A stretch of DNA of 43,891 nucleotides from Arcobacter caeni (GTDB taxonomy: Bacteria; Campylobacterota; Campylobacteria; Campylobacterales; Arcobacteraceae): contig NZ_MUXE01000017.1 of NCBI RefSeq assembly GCF_003063245.1, forward strand, positions 1-43,891, written 5' to 3'. The position numbers and the translations under genes are program-made. Position 1 is the stretch's first letter. Each line of letters begins with the position of its first letter. The notes beneath the pieces are model-generated. The model did not search any database. It saw nothing but the letters and a program-made list of their open reading frames with translations, and was not told where the DNA came from. This document shows positions 27,822 through 37,597 of this stretch, piece after piece.

Positions 27822-29012
27822 ATGTTTACTATTTTACCAATCAAAGGCTATATTGACCAAATAGATGGATTTTATTGTGATGGAATTCATGCTGGACTTA
27901 AATCAAATTCAAAGCTTGATTTAGGGTTTATTTATAGCGATAAACCTTGTACTGTTGGAGCAATTTTTACAGAAAATAGATTTCAAGCTGCACCTTTAAA
28001 ACATTTTTTGCAATATGAAGAAAATTTTAAAACAAATTTTGTTTTAATAAATTCTAAAAATGCAAATGCACTAACAGGAAGAAAAGGTATTGAAAACATT
28101 AATACTCTGTTTTCTCAATTGGATTTTGGCTCTTTAAAATTGGTAAATCCAATTATGAGCTCAACAGGTGTTATTGGAAATCCACTTCCTATTGAAAAAA
28201 TAGTTGCAGGTGCAAAATCTTTTGATTTAACTTCTAAAAATGGTGAGAATTTAAGTCGTGCAATTATGACAACAGATGCATATGCAAAATCTTGTATGTA
28301 TGAAGTAAAACTTGAAGATGGAACTTCTTTTAAAATAGGAGCTGTCGCAAAAGGTGCTGGGATGATAAACCCAAATCTTGCAACAATGTTATGTTTTATT
28401 TGTACAGATGCAGCTGTTCCTTATGCTGATATTATGGAAGCTTTAAAAACAAATAGTGAAACAACTTTTAATGCAATATCAGTTGATGGAGATACTTCAA
28501 CAAATGACACAGTTATGGTTTTATCAAATGGAAATTCAAATGCTTATAATAAAGAAGCCTTTGCAGAAGTTTTAAGACTTGTGATGTTTGATATGGCTAT
28601 GTTAATGGTGGCTGATGGTGAGGGTGCAAAAAAAGTTGCAGCATTTGAAGTAATAAATGCAGTTTCAAATGAACAAGCAATGATTGCTGCAAAAGCATTA
28701 TCAAACTCACTTTTAGTGAAAACAGCACTTTTTGGAGAAGATCCAAATTTTGGAAGAATTGCTTCAACTATTGGTGCTTCAAGAATCGATTGTGATGATG
28801 AAAAATTAGTTATTTCTTATAATGATGTAGTTGTTTTTAATAAAGGTGAAATTTGTTTTGATGCAGCTACTGAAGCACGAGCAGGGGATGTTTTAAAGAA
28901 AGATAAATATAAAATTATTTGTGATATTGGCTTAGGTGAGGGTAGGTTTACAGCTTATGGTTGTGATTTAGGTTATAAATATGTAGAGATAAATGCAGAT
29001 TATAGAAGTTAA
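27822..29012 (+). CDS. argJ: Bifunctional ornithine acetyltransferase/N-acetylglutamate synthase
   Basis: ArgJ recycles the acetyl group between acetylornithine and glutamate in arginine synthesis. The 396-aa precursor has the self-cleavage site KGAGMINPNLATMLC, with the nucleophilic Thr at about residue 188. AKSCMYEV, SVDGDTSTNDTV and EDPNFGRIASTIGAS are also typical. I prefer ATG 27822, which starts the protein at MFTILPIKG as in relatives. An in-frame ATG at 27810 overlaps the channel gene by 8 bp and is an alternative. The family's usual length is about 390-400 aa. Confidence 0.94.
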   Translation: MFTILPIKGYIDQIDGFYCDGIHAGLKSNSKLDLGFIYSDKPCTVGAIFTENRFQAAPLKHFLQYEENFKTNFVLINSKNANALTGRKGIENINTLFSQLDFGSLKLVNPIMSSTGVIGNPLPIEKIVAGAKSFDLTSKNGENLSRAIMTTDAYAKSCMYEVKLEDGTSFKIGAVAKGAGMINPNLATMLCFICTDAAVPYADIMEALKTNSETTFNAISVDGDTSTNDTVMVLSNGNSNAYNKEAFAEVLRLVMFDMAMLMVADGEGAKKVAAFEVINAVSNEQAMIAAKALSNSLLVKTALFGEDPNFGRIASTIGASRIDCDDEKLVISYNDVVVFNKGEICFDAATEARAGDVLKKDKYKIICDIGLGEGRFTAYGCDLGYKYVEINADYRS

Positions 29013-29049
29013 TAAATTATTTTTTACAAAAAATTAAGTAGTTAGATAG

Positions 29050-29055
29050 TATAAT
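29050..29055 (+). promoter_or_regulatory. -10 box for the YdcH-like gene
   Basis: Exact TATAAT, 30 nt before the start codon, in the 72-bp gap after argJ. Confidence 0.45.
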
Positions 29056-29084
29056 GCAAAAAAATTAAACACATAGGATGCAAA

Positions 29085-29300
29085 ATGTTTCACGAATACA
29101 GAGATGTAATTACAGAATTAAAACAAAAAGATGGACACTTCCATAAACTTTTTGAAAAACATAATGAGTTAGATGATGTTATTGCAAAACTAGAAGAATC
29201 TCATGCTGATCAGTTTCAAATTGAAGCTAGTAAAAAAGAAAAATTAAAATTAAAAGATGAAATTTATTCAATACTTGTTAAATACAAAAGTGAAAATTAA
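29085..29300 (+). CDS. YdcH-family (DUF465) small protein
   Basis: The 71-aa helical protein has the pattern MFHEYRDVITELKQKDGHFHKLFEKHNELDDVIAKLE, then EKLKLKDEIYSIL. This is the DUF465/YdcH antiparallel helical hairpin. The function of the family is unknown. It is monocistronic with its own promoter and a strong terminator. Ribosome-binding site AGGA about 6 nt upstream. Confidence 0.88.
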   Translation: MFHEYRDVITELKQKDGHFHKLFEKHNELDDVIAKLEESHADQFQIEASKKEKLKLKDEIYSILVKYKSEN

Positions 29301-29322
29301 TTTTTTAATTAGTTAAAAAAAA

Positions 29323-29357
29323 GGGGATAAAAGTTTAGGCTTTTATCCCCTTTTTTT
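29323..29357 (+). terminator. Strong intrinsic terminator
   Basis: Perfect 11-bp stem: arms 29323-29333 and 29340-29350, 6-nt loop, GC at the base, followed by seven T and preceded by a run of A. It works in both directions and isolates gyrA from the upstream gene. Confidence 0.9.
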
Positions 29358-29409
29358 ATATTTATATTTTAATAAATTTTATTACAACTTATGCTAAGCG
29401 CATTTTAGA

Positions 29410-29415
29410 TATAAT
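29410..29415 (+). promoter_or_regulatory. -10 box of the gyrA promoter
   Basis: Exact TATAAT, giving a leader of about 25 nt before the gyrA start. The leader contains the palindrome AAAGGCCTTT (29434-29443), which covers the only ribosome-binding motif. Confidence 0.5.
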
Positions 29416-29447
29416 AAACCAATTTTATACTACAAAGGCCTTTTTTT

Positions 29448-32042
29448 ATGGAAAACCTTTTCGAAAATCAAGATATTATAGATATAAATATTGAAGACTC
29501 AGTAAAAGCTTCATATTTAGATTACTCTATGAGTGTTATTATAGGTCGGGCATTACCAGATGCAAAAGATGGTTTAAAACCTGTTCACAGAAGAATTTTA
29601 TTTGCGATGCATGATTTGAATATTACTTCAAAATCTGCTTATAAAAAATCAGCAAGAATTGTTGGAGATGTTATTGGTAAATACCATCCACATGGAGATA
29701 CTTCTGTTTATGATGCATTAGTTAGAATGGCACAAACTTTCTCTATGCGAGCACCACTTGTTGATGGTCAAGGAAACTTCGGTTCTATTGATGGTGATAG
29801 TGCGGCTGCTATGAGATATACGGAAGCTAGAATGACTAAAATAGCGGAAGAAGTATTGCGAGATTTGGATAAAGATACTGTAAACTTTACTCCAAATTAT
29901 GATGATACGATGAAAGAACCATCTGTTCTTCCAACAAGAGTTCCAACTTTACTTTTAAATGGAAGTGAAGGAATTGCTGTTGGTATGGCTACAAAAATTC
30001 CTCCTCATAACATCAATGAATTATTAAATGCTGTTTTATATACGATTGATAATCCAGATGTTACAGCTGATGAATTAATGCAATTTATTCAAGGTCCAGA
30101 TTTCCCAACAGGTGGAACAATCTTTGGAAGACGAGGAATTATTGATGCTTATAATACAGGTCGTGGAAGAGTAAGAATAAGAGCTAAACATCATATTGAA
30201 ACAAGAGGTAAAAAAGAGATTATAGTTCTTGACGAATTACCATATCAAGTAAATAAATCAAGACTTATTGAACTTATTGCAAACCTTGCAAAAGATAAAC
30301 AAATTGATGGTATTTCAGAAGTTAGAGATGAATCTGATAGAGAAGGTATTAGAGTTGTAATTGAGCTTAAAAAAGATGCAATGAGTGAAATTGTTTTAAA
30401 CAATTTATACAAATCAACTCCAATGGAAACTACATTTGGAATTATTCTTTTAGCTGTTTACAACAAAGAACCAAAAGTATTTACATTACCTCAGTTATTA
30501 AATGTTTTCTTATCACACAGAAAAACTGTAATTATTAGAAGAACAATTTTTGATTTAGAAAAAGCAAAAGCTAGAGCTCATATATTAGAGGGTTTAAAAA
30601 TTGCTTTAGATAATATTGATGAAGTTGTAAAAATTATACGAGCTAGTGCAAATGATCAAGAAGCAAAAGATAGTTTACAAAATCGATTTGGTTTAAGTCC
30701 AATTCAATCACAAGCTATCCTTGATATGAGATTAGGAAGATTAACAGGTCTTCAAAGAGATAAATTAGAAGCTGAATATCAAGAATTAATGATTTTAATT
30801 GCTGAATTAGAATCAATTCTAAAATCAGAAGAAAAATTAAATGAAATTATAAGAGAAGAATTAACTGATATTCAAGAAAGATTCTCAAGTGATAGAAGAA
30901 CAGATATTGAAGACTCTTACGATGAAATTGATATTGAAGATTTAATTCCAAATGAACCAATGGTAGTTACAATTACTCATAATGGTTATGTAAAAAGAGT
31001 TCCAATTAAATCTTATGAAAAACAAAGACGAGGTGGAAAAGGTAAAGTTGCCGTGACTACTCATGATGATGACTTCATTGAGAAATTCTTTGTAAGTAAT
31101 ACTCATGATACTTTAATGTTTGTTACAAATATGGGACAATTATACTGGTTGAAAGTTTACAAAATTCCAGAAGGTAGTAGAACTGCAAAAGGTAAAGCGG
31201 TTGTTAACTTAATTAATTTAAGACCTGATGAAAAAATTATGGAAATTATTCCAACACCTGATTTTGATGAATCAAAATCATTAGTATTCTTTACAAGAAA
31301 TGGTGTTATTAAAAGAACTTCATTAAGCGAATTCTCAAATATCAGATCAAATGGTGTAAGAGCAATTGTTCTTGATGATTTAGATGAAATCGTAACTGCA
31401 AAAATTGCAGATGTTGAAACTCAATACTTAATGATTTTCACAAGTATGGGACAATGTATTAGATTTGAAATCGAAAAAACAAGAGATCAAGGTAGAAGCA
31501 CAAGAGGTGTTAGAGGAATTAAATTCAAACATGATATTGACTTTGTTGTTGATGCTGATGTTGTAAGTAATGAAGAACAAGAACTTTTAACTGTATCTGA
31601 AAAAGGTATCGGGAAAAGAACAACTGTAAGTGAATATAGACTTACAAATAGAGCAGGTTCTGGAGTTATATCAATGAAATTGTCTCCAAAAACAGGTAAT
31701 GTTATTGGTGAAGTATTAGTTGATGATACTCAAGATTTAATGTTATTAACTTCAATTGGAAAAATGATTAGAGTTGATATGCAATCAATTAGAAAAGCTG
31801 GAAGAAATACAGCTGGTGTTATTATTGTAAATGTTGATAAAAATGATAAAGTTGTGTCAATTGCAAAATGTCCAAAAGAAGATGAAGAAATAGAACTAGA
31901 TGAAAATGGAAATATCATAAGATATACAGAAGATGGTGAAATTTTAGAATCAATACCTGTAGAAGTTGATATAAATAAAGTAGCAACATTATTAGATACT
32001 ATGGAAATTAAAGAAGATAATTTAGAAGAAGAGGAAGAGTAG
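29448..32042 (+). CDS. gyrA: DNA gyrase subunit A
   Basis: GyrA forms the DNA breakage-reunion part of gyrase. The 864-aa protein has the winged-helix/tower core with the active-site Tyr124 in [11 protein letters not shown]. The quinolone region [15 protein letters not shown] has Thr85 and Asp89, which equal the wild-type Thr/Asp of Campylobacter, so no classic resistance change is seen. The C-terminal beta-pinwheel (about 510-840) contains repeated GxG-type blades and a GyrA box (QRRGGKG). The acidic tail ends LEEEEE. It is followed by asd after 4 nt. Confidence 0.97.
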   Translation: MENLFENQDIIDINIEDSVKASYLDYSMSVIIGRALPDAKDGLKPVHRRILFAMHDLNITSKSAYKKSARIVGDVIGKYHPHGDTSVYDALVRMAQTFSMRAPLVDGQGNFGSIDGDSAAAMRYTEARMTKIAEEVLRDLDKDTVNFTPNYDDTMKEPSVLPTRVPTLLLNGSEGIAVGMATKIPPHNINELLNAVLYTIDNPDVTADELMQFIQGPDFPTGGTIFGRRGIIDAYNTGRGRVRIRAKHHIETRGKKEIIVLDELPYQVNKSRLIELIANLAKDKQIDGISEVRDESDREGIRVVIELKKDAMSEIVLNNLYKSTPMETTFGIILLAVYNKEPKVFTLPQLLNVFLSHRKTVIIRRTIFDLEKAKARAHILEGLKIALDNIDEVVKIIRASANDQEAKDSLQNRFGLSPIQSQAILDMRLGRLTGLQRDKLEAEYQELMILIAELESILKSEEKLNEIIREELTDIQERFSSDRRTDIEDSYDEIDIEDLIPNEPMVVTITHNGYVKRVPIKSYEKQRRGGKGKVAVTTHDDDFIEKFFVSNTHDTLMFVTNMGQLYWLKVYKIPEGSRTAKGKAVVNLINLRPDEKIMEIIPTPDFDESKSLVFFTRNGVIKRTSLSEFSNIRSNGVRAIVLDDLDEIVTAKIADVETQYLMIFTSMGQCIRFEIEKTRDQGRSTRGVRGIKFKHDIDFVVDADVVSNEEQELLTVSEKGIGKRTTVSEYRLTNRAGSGVISMKLSPKTGNVIGEVLVDDTQDLMLLTSIGKMIRVDMQSIRKAGRNTAGVIIVNVDKNDKVVSIAKCPKEDEEIELDENGNIIRYTEDGEILESIPVEVDINKVATLLDTMEIKEDNLEEEEE

Positions 32043-32046
32043 AAAG

Positions 32047-33084
32047 ATGAGAAAGTTTAATGTTGCAGTTGTAGGAGCTACTGGGGCTGTTGGAGAAGAA
32101 TTATTTAGAGTTTTAGCTGATTATGATTTTCCAATTAATAAATTAATACCATTAGCTAGTTCAAGAAGTGCTGGTTCAAAAATTGAATATAAAAATAAAG
32201 AGATTACAGTTTTAGAATTAACTGAAACTTGTTTTGAAGAAAATGATATTGAAATTGCATTTTTTAGTGCAGGAGGTTCGGTTTCTGAAAAATTTGCAAA
32301 ATTTGCAGTTGAAGCTGGAGCTGTTGTAATTGACAATACAAGTCATTTTAGAATGGATCCAAAAGTTCCTTTAGTAGTTCCTGAAGTAAATCCAGAAGAT
32401 ATTAAATTATGGAGAGAATCAGGAATTATTGCAAATCCAAATTGTTCAACAATTCAAATGGTTATGTCGTTGAAACCACTTGATGAATTATATGGAATCA
32501 AAAGGATAGATGTTTCAACTTATCAAGCTGTTTCTGGTGCTGGTAAAACTGGAATGGAAGAACTTGTAAAACAAATGCAAGCTTTTTTTAATTTCAAATT
32601 AGATGAAGCAGAAGTGAAAGCTTTTCCTCATCAAATTGCACTTAATGTAATTCCTCAAATTGATGTTGCAACTGATAATGGATTTACAAAAGAAGAAATG
32701 AAAATGATAAAAGAGACTCAGAAAATCATGCACAAAGAGATGCAAATAGCAGCAACTTGTGTAAGAGTTCCAGTTCTAAGATCACATAGTGAGTCAATTA
32801 CTGTAACATTTAATGATGGTGTAGATGTAGATTTAGAAAAAGTAAAAGATGTATTAAATAACTTTGAAAATGTAGAAGTTATTGATGATTTAGCAAATAA
32901 AAAATATCCAATGCCAATTATTGCAACTGATACAGATATTACTTATGTTGGAAGAATTAGAAAAGATATTTATGCTTCAAATATGATTCACTATTTTAAT
33001 GTAGCTGACCAAGTAAGAGTTGGAGCTGCTACAAATGCAGTTAGAATCGCTCTTAAATGGGCAGATTTAGAAAACGATATCTAA
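32047..33084 (+). CDS. asd: Aspartate-semialdehyde dehydrogenase
   Basis: Asd reduces aspartyl phosphate to the semialdehyde in lysine, threonine, methionine and diaminopimelate synthesis. The 345-aa protein has the NADP motif VAVVGATGAVGEEL, the catalytic Cys133 in IANPNCSTIQM, QAVSGAGKTGMEEL, and the active-site His in RVPVLRSHSESI. Length is normal. It sits 4 nt after gyrA and 1 nt before the YqhA gene. Confidence 0.95.
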   Translation: MRKFNVAVVGATGAVGEELFRVLADYDFPINKLIPLASSRSAGSKIEYKNKEITVLELTETCFEENDIEIAFFSAGGSVSEKFAKFAVEAGAVVIDNTSHFRMDPKVPLVVPEVNPEDIKLWRESGIIANPNCSTIQMVMSLKPLDELYGIKRIDVSTYQAVSGAGKTGMEELVKQMQAFFNFKLDEAEVKAFPHQIALNVIPQIDVATDNGFTKEEMKMIKETQKIMHKEMQIAATCVRVPVLRSHSESITVTFNDGVDVDLEKVKDVLNNFENVEVIDDLANKKYPMPIIATDTDITYVGRIRKDIYASNMIHYFNVADQVRVGAATNAVRIALKWADLENDI

Positions 33085-33085
33085 A

Positions 33086-33598
33086 ATGTTAGAAACGATA
33101 TTTGAAAATGCTATGTGGAAAGCAAGACTTTTTGTTTTACTTCCGGTTATTTTTGGACTTATTGGTGCAGGAATACTTTTTGTAGTTGCTTCAATAGATA
33201 TTTTTAATGTTTTATCTTATACATTAGATGTTTACTGGAATGGATTGCATCCAGAAAATTTTCATGAAGAGATAGTGAGTAAAATTATTGGTGCAGTTGA
33301 TTTATATTTAATTGCAGTAGTAATGTTGATTTTTGCATTTGGTATTTATGAATTATTTATTTCAAAAATTGATGCAGCCGATAATAGTTCAGCTGGAAAT
33401 AATATTTTAGCAATTCATTCATTAGATCAATTAAAAGATAAAATTGCAAAAGTTATTGTGATGGTATTAATTGTAAGTTTTTTTCAAAAGGTATTGCATA
33501 CAAGTTATGATGGAGCACTACAAATGCTTTATTTTGCTTTATCAATTGGAATATTATCTGTAGGACTTTTCTTTTTAGGAAAAGTTGGAAAACATTAA
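33086..33598 (+). CDS. YqhA/UPF0114 family membrane protein
   Basis: The 170-aa protein has three to four helices (about residues 13-40, 70-90, 115-135 and 145-165). The motif ENAMWKARLFVLLPVIFGLIGAGILF and FGIYELFISKID are characteristic of YqhA/UPF0114. The function is unknown. It lies 1 nt after asd and 11 nt before hemE, so it is likely cotranscribed. Confidence 0.85.
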   Translation: MLETIFENAMWKARLFVLLPVIFGLIGAGILFVVASIDIFNVLSYTLDVYWNGLHPENFHEEIVSKIIGAVDLYLIAVVMLIFAFGIYELFISKIDAADNSSAGNNILAIHSLDQLKDKIAKVIVMVLIVSFFQKVLHTSYDGALQMLYFALSIGILSVGLFFLGKVGKH

Positions 33599-33609
33599 AA
33601 AGGTAAAAA

Positions 33610-34647
33610 ATGTCAAAAATTTTTGTTGATGCATGTTTTAGAAAACCAACTCCATATACACCTGTATGGATGATGAGACAAGCGGGAAGATACCTTCCTG
33701 AATATATGAAAGTAAGAGCCCAAGCTGGAAACTTTTTAAATCTTTGTCATAATCCAGCCCTTGCTGCTGAAGTAACAATACAACCTCTTGATATTGTAGG
33801 TGTTGATGCAGCAATTTTATTTTCAGATATTTTAGTTATACCAAATGAAATGGGAATGCACTTAGATTTTATAAAAGGTGAAGGTCCTATTTTTAAAGAT
33901 CCAATTGTAAATGAAGCAGATATTGACGCATTAATCGGTGGTGAAATTGCTGCTAATAAATTAACTTATGTTTATGAAACAATAAAACTTTTAAAACAGC
34001 AGTTACCAGAAGATAAAGCACTTATCGGATTTACAGGTGCTCCTTGGACATTAGCTACTTATATGATTGAAGGGCAAGGAACAAAAACTTATAATCTTTG
34101 TAAAAAAATGATGTATTCAGAACCTGAACTTCTACATAAGATTTTAAGAAAAGTAACCGAAGTTGTAAAGTTTTATATGGAAAAACAAATTGAATCAGGA
34201 ATTGATGTTGTTCAAATTTTTGATTCATGGGCGGCTGCAATTGAGCCATCAAAATATGATGAATTCTCATGGAAATATATGGTTGAAATTGCAGATTATT
34301 TAAAAGAAAAATATCCACATATTCCTATAATTATGTTTCCAAAAGGTGTTGCTGCATTTATTGAAAGAGGTTTAGTTTATGGAAACTTTGATGTATTTGG
34401 TGTAGATTGGGGAACTCCAATGGCAATGGCTAAAGAAAAACTTGGAAGTAAATATGTACTTCAAGGAAATATGGAACCTTGTAGATTATACTCAAAAGAA
34501 GCAACTACACAATGTGTAGAGGGAATTCAAAAGATAATGCAAGGTGCGGGACATATTTTTAACTTAGGTCATGGAATTCTTCCTGATGTTCCTGTTGAAA
34601 ATGCTATTCACTTTGTAAAAGAGTGTCAAAGAGTGAGTAAAAAATAA
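33610..34647 (+). CDS. hemE: Uroporphyrinogen decarboxylase
   Basis: HemE decarboxylates uroporphyrinogen III to coproporphyrinogen III in heme synthesis. The 345-aa protein has the N-terminal signature [20 protein letters not shown], then [13 protein letters not shown] with the catalytic Asp, [25 protein letters not shown] and [12 protein letters not shown]. Length is normal. Ribosome-binding site AAAAGG upstream. Confidence 0.96.
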   Translation: MSKIFVDACFRKPTPYTPVWMMRQAGRYLPEYMKVRAQAGNFLNLCHNPALAAEVTIQPLDIVGVDAAILFSDILVIPNEMGMHLDFIKGEGPIFKDPIVNEADIDALIGGEIAANKLTYVYETIKLLKQQLPEDKALIGFTGAPWTLATYMIEGQGTKTYNLCKKMMYSEPELLHKILRKVTEVVKFYMEKQIESGIDVVQIFDSWAAAIEPSKYDEFSWKYMVEIADYLKEKYPHIPIIMFPKGVAAFIERGLVYGNFDVFGVDWGTPMAMAKEKLGSKYVLQGNMEPCRLYSKEATTQCVEGIQKIMQGAGHIFNLGHGILPDVPVENAIHFVKECQRVSKK

Positions 34648-34657
34648 TCTAACAAAA

Positions 34658-34681
34658 TTAAGTAGGATCTTTCCTACTTAA
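34658..34681. terminator. Perfect hairpin after hemE
   Basis: Perfect 10-bp inverted repeat: arms 34658-34667 and 34672-34681, TCTT loop. No T-tract follows on the plus strand. It may be a weak or Rho-assisted terminator, an mRNA stabiliser, or a site before the next gene. Confidence 0.45.
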
Positions 34682-34699
34682 ACTATCGAAAGAAAAATC

Positions 34700-35623
34700 A
34701 TGTCGTATTCAAATTCTATTATTTTTGGACCAATCCCCTCAAGAAGATTTGGTATATCTTTAGGTGTTGATTTATCACCAGGAAAAAAACAGTGTAATTT
34801 TGATTGTTTATATTGTGAACTCGAAGGTGCTAAAACAGTTGATAAAATGGATGAAAGTCCAAGCGTTTCTGAAATAATTAGTGCAATTAAAGAAAACCTT
34901 GAAAAACATTCAAAAATAGATGTGATTACTTTAACTGCAAATGGTGAACCAACTTTATATCCAAAATTAGATGAATTAGTTGAAGAGATAGATAAGATAA
35001 AAGGAAATATTAAAACACTTATTTTATCAAATGGAAGTACAATATATAAAAAAAATATTTTTAACACACTTTTAAAAATTGATACTGTTAAATTATCTTT
35101 AGATTGTATAAGTGAAAAATGTTTTAAAAAACTAGATAGAACAAATAGTAGTGTAGAAATAGAAAAAATTGTTCCTGCAATGTGTGCATTCTCAAAGCAA
35201 ACAAAAAATGATTTAGTTTTAGAAGTTTTATTTGTTAAAGATTTAAATGATAAAGAAGATGAAATATCATTATTATATAAATCTATACTACAAATAAATC
35301 CAAAAAGAATAGATATAGGAACTATAGATAGACCACCAGCATATAATGTAAAACCTGTATCTTATGAATTTTTAGAAAATATTGCAGAAAAATTTAGGAA
35401 TTTAAATATAAATATTGTTCATAAAAATAGACCAAAATCTATACAATTTTTTTCTAAAGATGAAATAATTACAATGTTAAAAAGAAGACCATTAACAAAA
35501 GAAGATGTAGAAAATATGTTTGATGATCAATCAAAAAAGATTTTAGAAAATTTAATAAAAAATAAAATAGTTTCGATTATAAATAGTAGTGGGGTTGATT
35601 TTTATAAATGTTTATGTAAATAA
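34700..35623 (+). CDS. Radical SAM protein of the GPxPSRR family
   Basis: The 307-aa protein opens with IIFGPIPSRRFGISLGVDLSPGKKQCNFDCLYCELEGAKT. Its radical SAM cluster cysteines are Cys32, Cys36 and Cys39. LTANGEPTLYPKL and VKLSLDC are the SAM-binding strands. The C-terminal part (about 230-307) resembles a winged helix (RRPLTKEDVENMF). The family is widespread in archaea and bacteria and has no settled substrate. No maturation partner is next to it. Confidence 0.85.
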   Translation: MSYSNSIIFGPIPSRRFGISLGVDLSPGKKQCNFDCLYCELEGAKTVDKMDESPSVSEIISAIKENLEKHSKIDVITLTANGEPTLYPKLDELVEEIDKIKGNIKTLILSNGSTIYKKNIFNTLLKIDTVKLSLDCISEKCFKKLDRTNSSVEIEKIVPAMCAFSKQTKNDLVLEVLFVKDLNDKEDEISLLYKSILQINPKRIDIGTIDRPPAYNVKPVSYEFLENIAEKFRNLNINIVHKNRPKSIQFFSKDEIITMLKRRPLTKEDVENMFDDQSKKILENLIKNKIVSIINSSGVDFYKCLCK

Positions 35624-35633
35624 ATATTTATAC

Positions 35634-35662
35634 TTGACAATTAAGTCTTTTTTTACTATAAT
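35634..35662 (+). promoter_or_regulatory. Consensus sigma70 promoter of the tRNA-Asn operon
   Basis: TTGACA (35634-35639), 17-nt spacer, TATAAT (35657-35662). Both boxes are exact consensus, as expected for stable RNA genes. Transcription should start about 20 nt before the first tRNA. Confidence 0.85.
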
Positions 35663-35689
35663 TCCAACCCATTAAAGATGAAGTCAAAA

Positions 35690-35764
35690 TCCGGCATAGC
35701 TCAGCGGTAGAGTAGATGACTGTTAATCATTTGGTCCCAGGTTCGAATCCTGGTGCCGGAGCCA
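35690..35764 (+). tRNA. tRNA-Asn(GTT), copy 1
   Basis: 75 nt including the encoded CCA. Acceptor TCCGGCA pairs with TGCCGGA; the anticodon GTT is at 35722-35724 and the T-arm has GGTTCGAATCC. Identical to the two following copies. Confidence 0.97.
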
Positions 35765-35796
35765 TAACTTCCTTTTTAATGTTTAAATTTATAGAT

Positions 35797-35871
35797 TCCG
35801 GCATAGCTCAGCGGTAGAGTAGATGACTGTTAATCATTTGGTCCCAGGTTCGAATCCTGGTGCCGGAGCCA
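35797..35871 (+). tRNA. tRNA-Asn(GTT), copy 2
   Basis: Identical in all 75 positions to copy 1, separated from it by a 32-nt spacer of unrelated sequence. CCA encoded. Confidence 0.97.
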
Positions 35872-35914
35872 TTTATAAATTATTAAAATTCTTAAAACAA
35901 AAAAACTTTCAAGT

Positions 35915-35989
35915 TCCGGCATAGCTCAGCGGTAGAGTAGATGACTGTTAATCATTTGGTCCCAGGTTCGAATCCTGGTGCCGGAGCCA
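35915..35989 (+). tRNA. tRNA-Asn(GTT), copy 3, integration site
   Basis: Identical to copies 1 and 2; anticodon at 35947-35949. Its last 17 nt form most of the left attachment site of the downstream element, so integration kept the gene intact. Confidence 0.97.
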
Positions 35990-35992
35990 CTT
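35973..35992 (+). repeat. attL: left 20-nt attachment repeat
   Basis: TCCTGGTGCCGGAGCCACTT: the 3' end of tRNA-Asn copy 3 plus three bases. Repeated exactly at 43429-43448. Confidence 0.92.
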
Positions 35993-36279
35993 CAAAGAAA
36001 ATCCCATAAAATCAACTTTATAGAATTAATTTATCCTTAATGTGCCCAAATTGTGCCCAAAATCATCTTTTCTTTATAATATTCCTACAGTTCAATGAAA
36101 ATATTTAATATAAGCATATTTACTTTTAAAAATAGGTGTTTTAACTTGTGCCCAAAACAGTTCAAAATAATCATTTTTTGTGATTTGAGTAATGCTAGAA
36201 ATATCCGATTATATAGGTGCTTGTAGTTAAAAAATTGATTATCTGTGTGTGCCCATTAGCTGTGCCCATTTTGAAATTT
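35993..36279. promoter_or_regulatory. Left end of element: integrase arm-type sites
   Basis: No gene in these 287 bp. TGTGCCC words occur at 36041-36061 (two copies 11 bp apart), 36147-36157, 36248-36257 and 36261-36270. A 25-nt segment at 36204-36228 (starting TCCGAT) matches 19 of 25 positions at 43383-43407 near the other end. These repeats probably bind the integrase arm domain and/or an excisionase. Confidence 0.7.
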
Positions 36280-37338
36280 TTATAATAGAAATTGAGCTCT
36301 TTTTACATTCTCTCTTTTTATGTATCTAGCATATTTAGAAAGTGTCATTGTTGAGTCTGTATGACCGAGCATATTTGAAACCCAAAGAATATCTTCATTA
36401 TGTTCTATCATAATAGTTGCAAAAGTATGTCTCGTATGATATATAGGTCTATATTCAAAACCACAATTTTTTAGAAGTTTTCTCCAATGGGTTTCTCTTA
36501 TTCTTTTAATATCATAAAAATGTTCATCTTTATCATTTAAAAATACATAGCTCTTTTTATTTCCAGTAACTTGAAATTGGTTTTTTAGATAAGGGTGTAG
36601 ATAACTTATAATATCAATAACTCTCATACTATTTTCAGTTTTAGGAGTTGAGATTTCTCCCATTTTTATAGCTCTTGTTATTGATATTTCATTCTTTTCA
36701 AAATTAATATCACTCCATCTAAGACCAATCATTTCTCCACTTCTCATACCACTGAAAAAAGCAAGTGCCAAAAAGTTTTTTATTTGTCCTTCGGCATTAG
36801 ATATTAATAGTTTTATTTCATCTAATGAAAAAGGTTTAATTTCTACTTTTTGTGCTTTAGGAACTCTAACCATAGTTAAGGGGCTAACATTTACAACACC
36901 ATCTTTTATTGCATCAGAGTACATTGTTGTAAATATAGTTCTTAGCGTTTTTATTCTTCTAGGACTTAAACCTTTTTCTAATAAAGAGTTTTGCCATAGT
37001 TCAATATCTGATGGTTTAATTTCATTTAAATATTTCTTCCCAAACTTTTCTTGAATATGATTAAAGTATCCATTATAGTAATCTAAATGAGTTGATGGTT
37101 TTCTTCTTGATTTATGTATTTTAAATGATTTTTGAACAAATTCATCAACAATAGGTATTTTTATTTCATTTTTAAAGAACTCACCTGAATTCAATTTATA
37201 CTGAATTTCAGGTATTAATTTTTGTTGTGCTAACTTTCTATTTGTCCTTGTATCAATTAAATCTAAACTACGTTTATATCTTTTTGATTGATGATAAAAT
37301 GTTATCCACAATGTGTCGTTTCGACTGAATAAGGTCAT
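36280..37338 (-). CDS. Tyrosine recombinase (phage-type integrase)
   Basis: The 352-aa enzyme catalyses site-specific integration and excision at tRNA-Asn. A small N-terminal arm-binding region (about 1-60) is followed by a SAM-like core-binding domain (about 62-145) and a catalytic domain. Catalytic residues visible are Arg199 (SGMRSGEM), Lys233 (TPKT), Arg303 (YHTRHTFAT), His326 (MLGHTD) and nucleophile Tyr336 (SKYARY). The usual first His of HxxR is replaced by Tyr, seen in many integrases. I chose ATG 37338, six nt after AAAGG; a TTG five codons upstream is unlikely. It overlaps the HTH gene by 65 bp and is last in the minus-strand operon. Confidence 0.94.
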   Translation of the reverse strand: MTLFSRNDTLWITFYHQSKRYKRSLDLIDTRTNRKLAQQKLIPEIQYKLNSGEFFKNEIKIPIVDEFVQKSFKIHKSRRKPSTHLDYYNGYFNHIQEKFGKKYLNEIKPSDIELWQNSLLEKGLSPRRIKTLRTIFTTMYSDAIKDGVVNVSPLTMVRVPKAQKVEIKPFSLDEIKLLISNAEGQIKNFLALAFFSGMRSGEMIGLRWSDINFEKNEISITRAIKMGEISTPKTENSMRVIDIISYLHPYLKNQFQVTGNKKSYVFLNDKDEHFYDIKRIRETHWRKLLKNCGFEYRPIYHTRHTFATIMIEHNEDILWVSNMLGHTDSTMTLSKYARYIKRENVKRAQFLL

Positions 37339-37597
37339 TGTTTTCCTTTCCAACTACCCAATCATCAATCGCAACTCTATCGAACAGAATCTTACCAGTT
37401 TTTTTATAAAAATGTAAATTTTCAATAAAAGCATCTTCTTTTAATTTGTATATTCTATCTTTTGAATATCCTAAATATTTTGCAATCTCATTTGTATTTA
37501 ACCATCTTTTTACTTGGATTGAAGATAAAGATTTTTTTATTGTTTCTATGTCTTGGGCTATTGATTTAATTAGATTTATATTTTCCATATCAATCAT
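37274..37597 (-). CDS. Excisionase-like HTH protein (left copy)
   Basis: The 107-aa protein has a short N-terminal helix and a MerR/excisionase-type winged helix: RWLNTNEIAKYLGYSKDRIYKLKEDAFIENLHFYKKTGKILFDRVAIDDWV (about 31-81). Such proteins act as recombination directionality factors or small repressors. It overlaps the initiator stop (ATGA) and extends 65 bp into the integrase gene, so the three are translated together. It is paralogous to the gene at 42855-43190. ATG 37588 is an alternative start. Confidence 0.82.
   Translation of the reverse strand: MIDMENINLIKSIAQDIETIKKSLSSIQVKRWLNTNEIAKYLGYSKDRIYKLKEDAFIENLHFYKKTGKILFDRVAIDDWVVGKENNDLIQSKRHIVDNILSSIKKI

Noticed and set aside
29690-29730. 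Quinolone-resistance change in gyrA
   Set aside because: The region reads [10 protein letters not shown] with Thr and Asp at the key positions, the wild-type state in Campylobacter-type gyrases.
35690-35989. Triplicated 75-nt repeats as a CRISPR array
   Set aside because: Each repeat folds as a full tRNA-Asn with CCA, and only three copies with uneven spacers exist.
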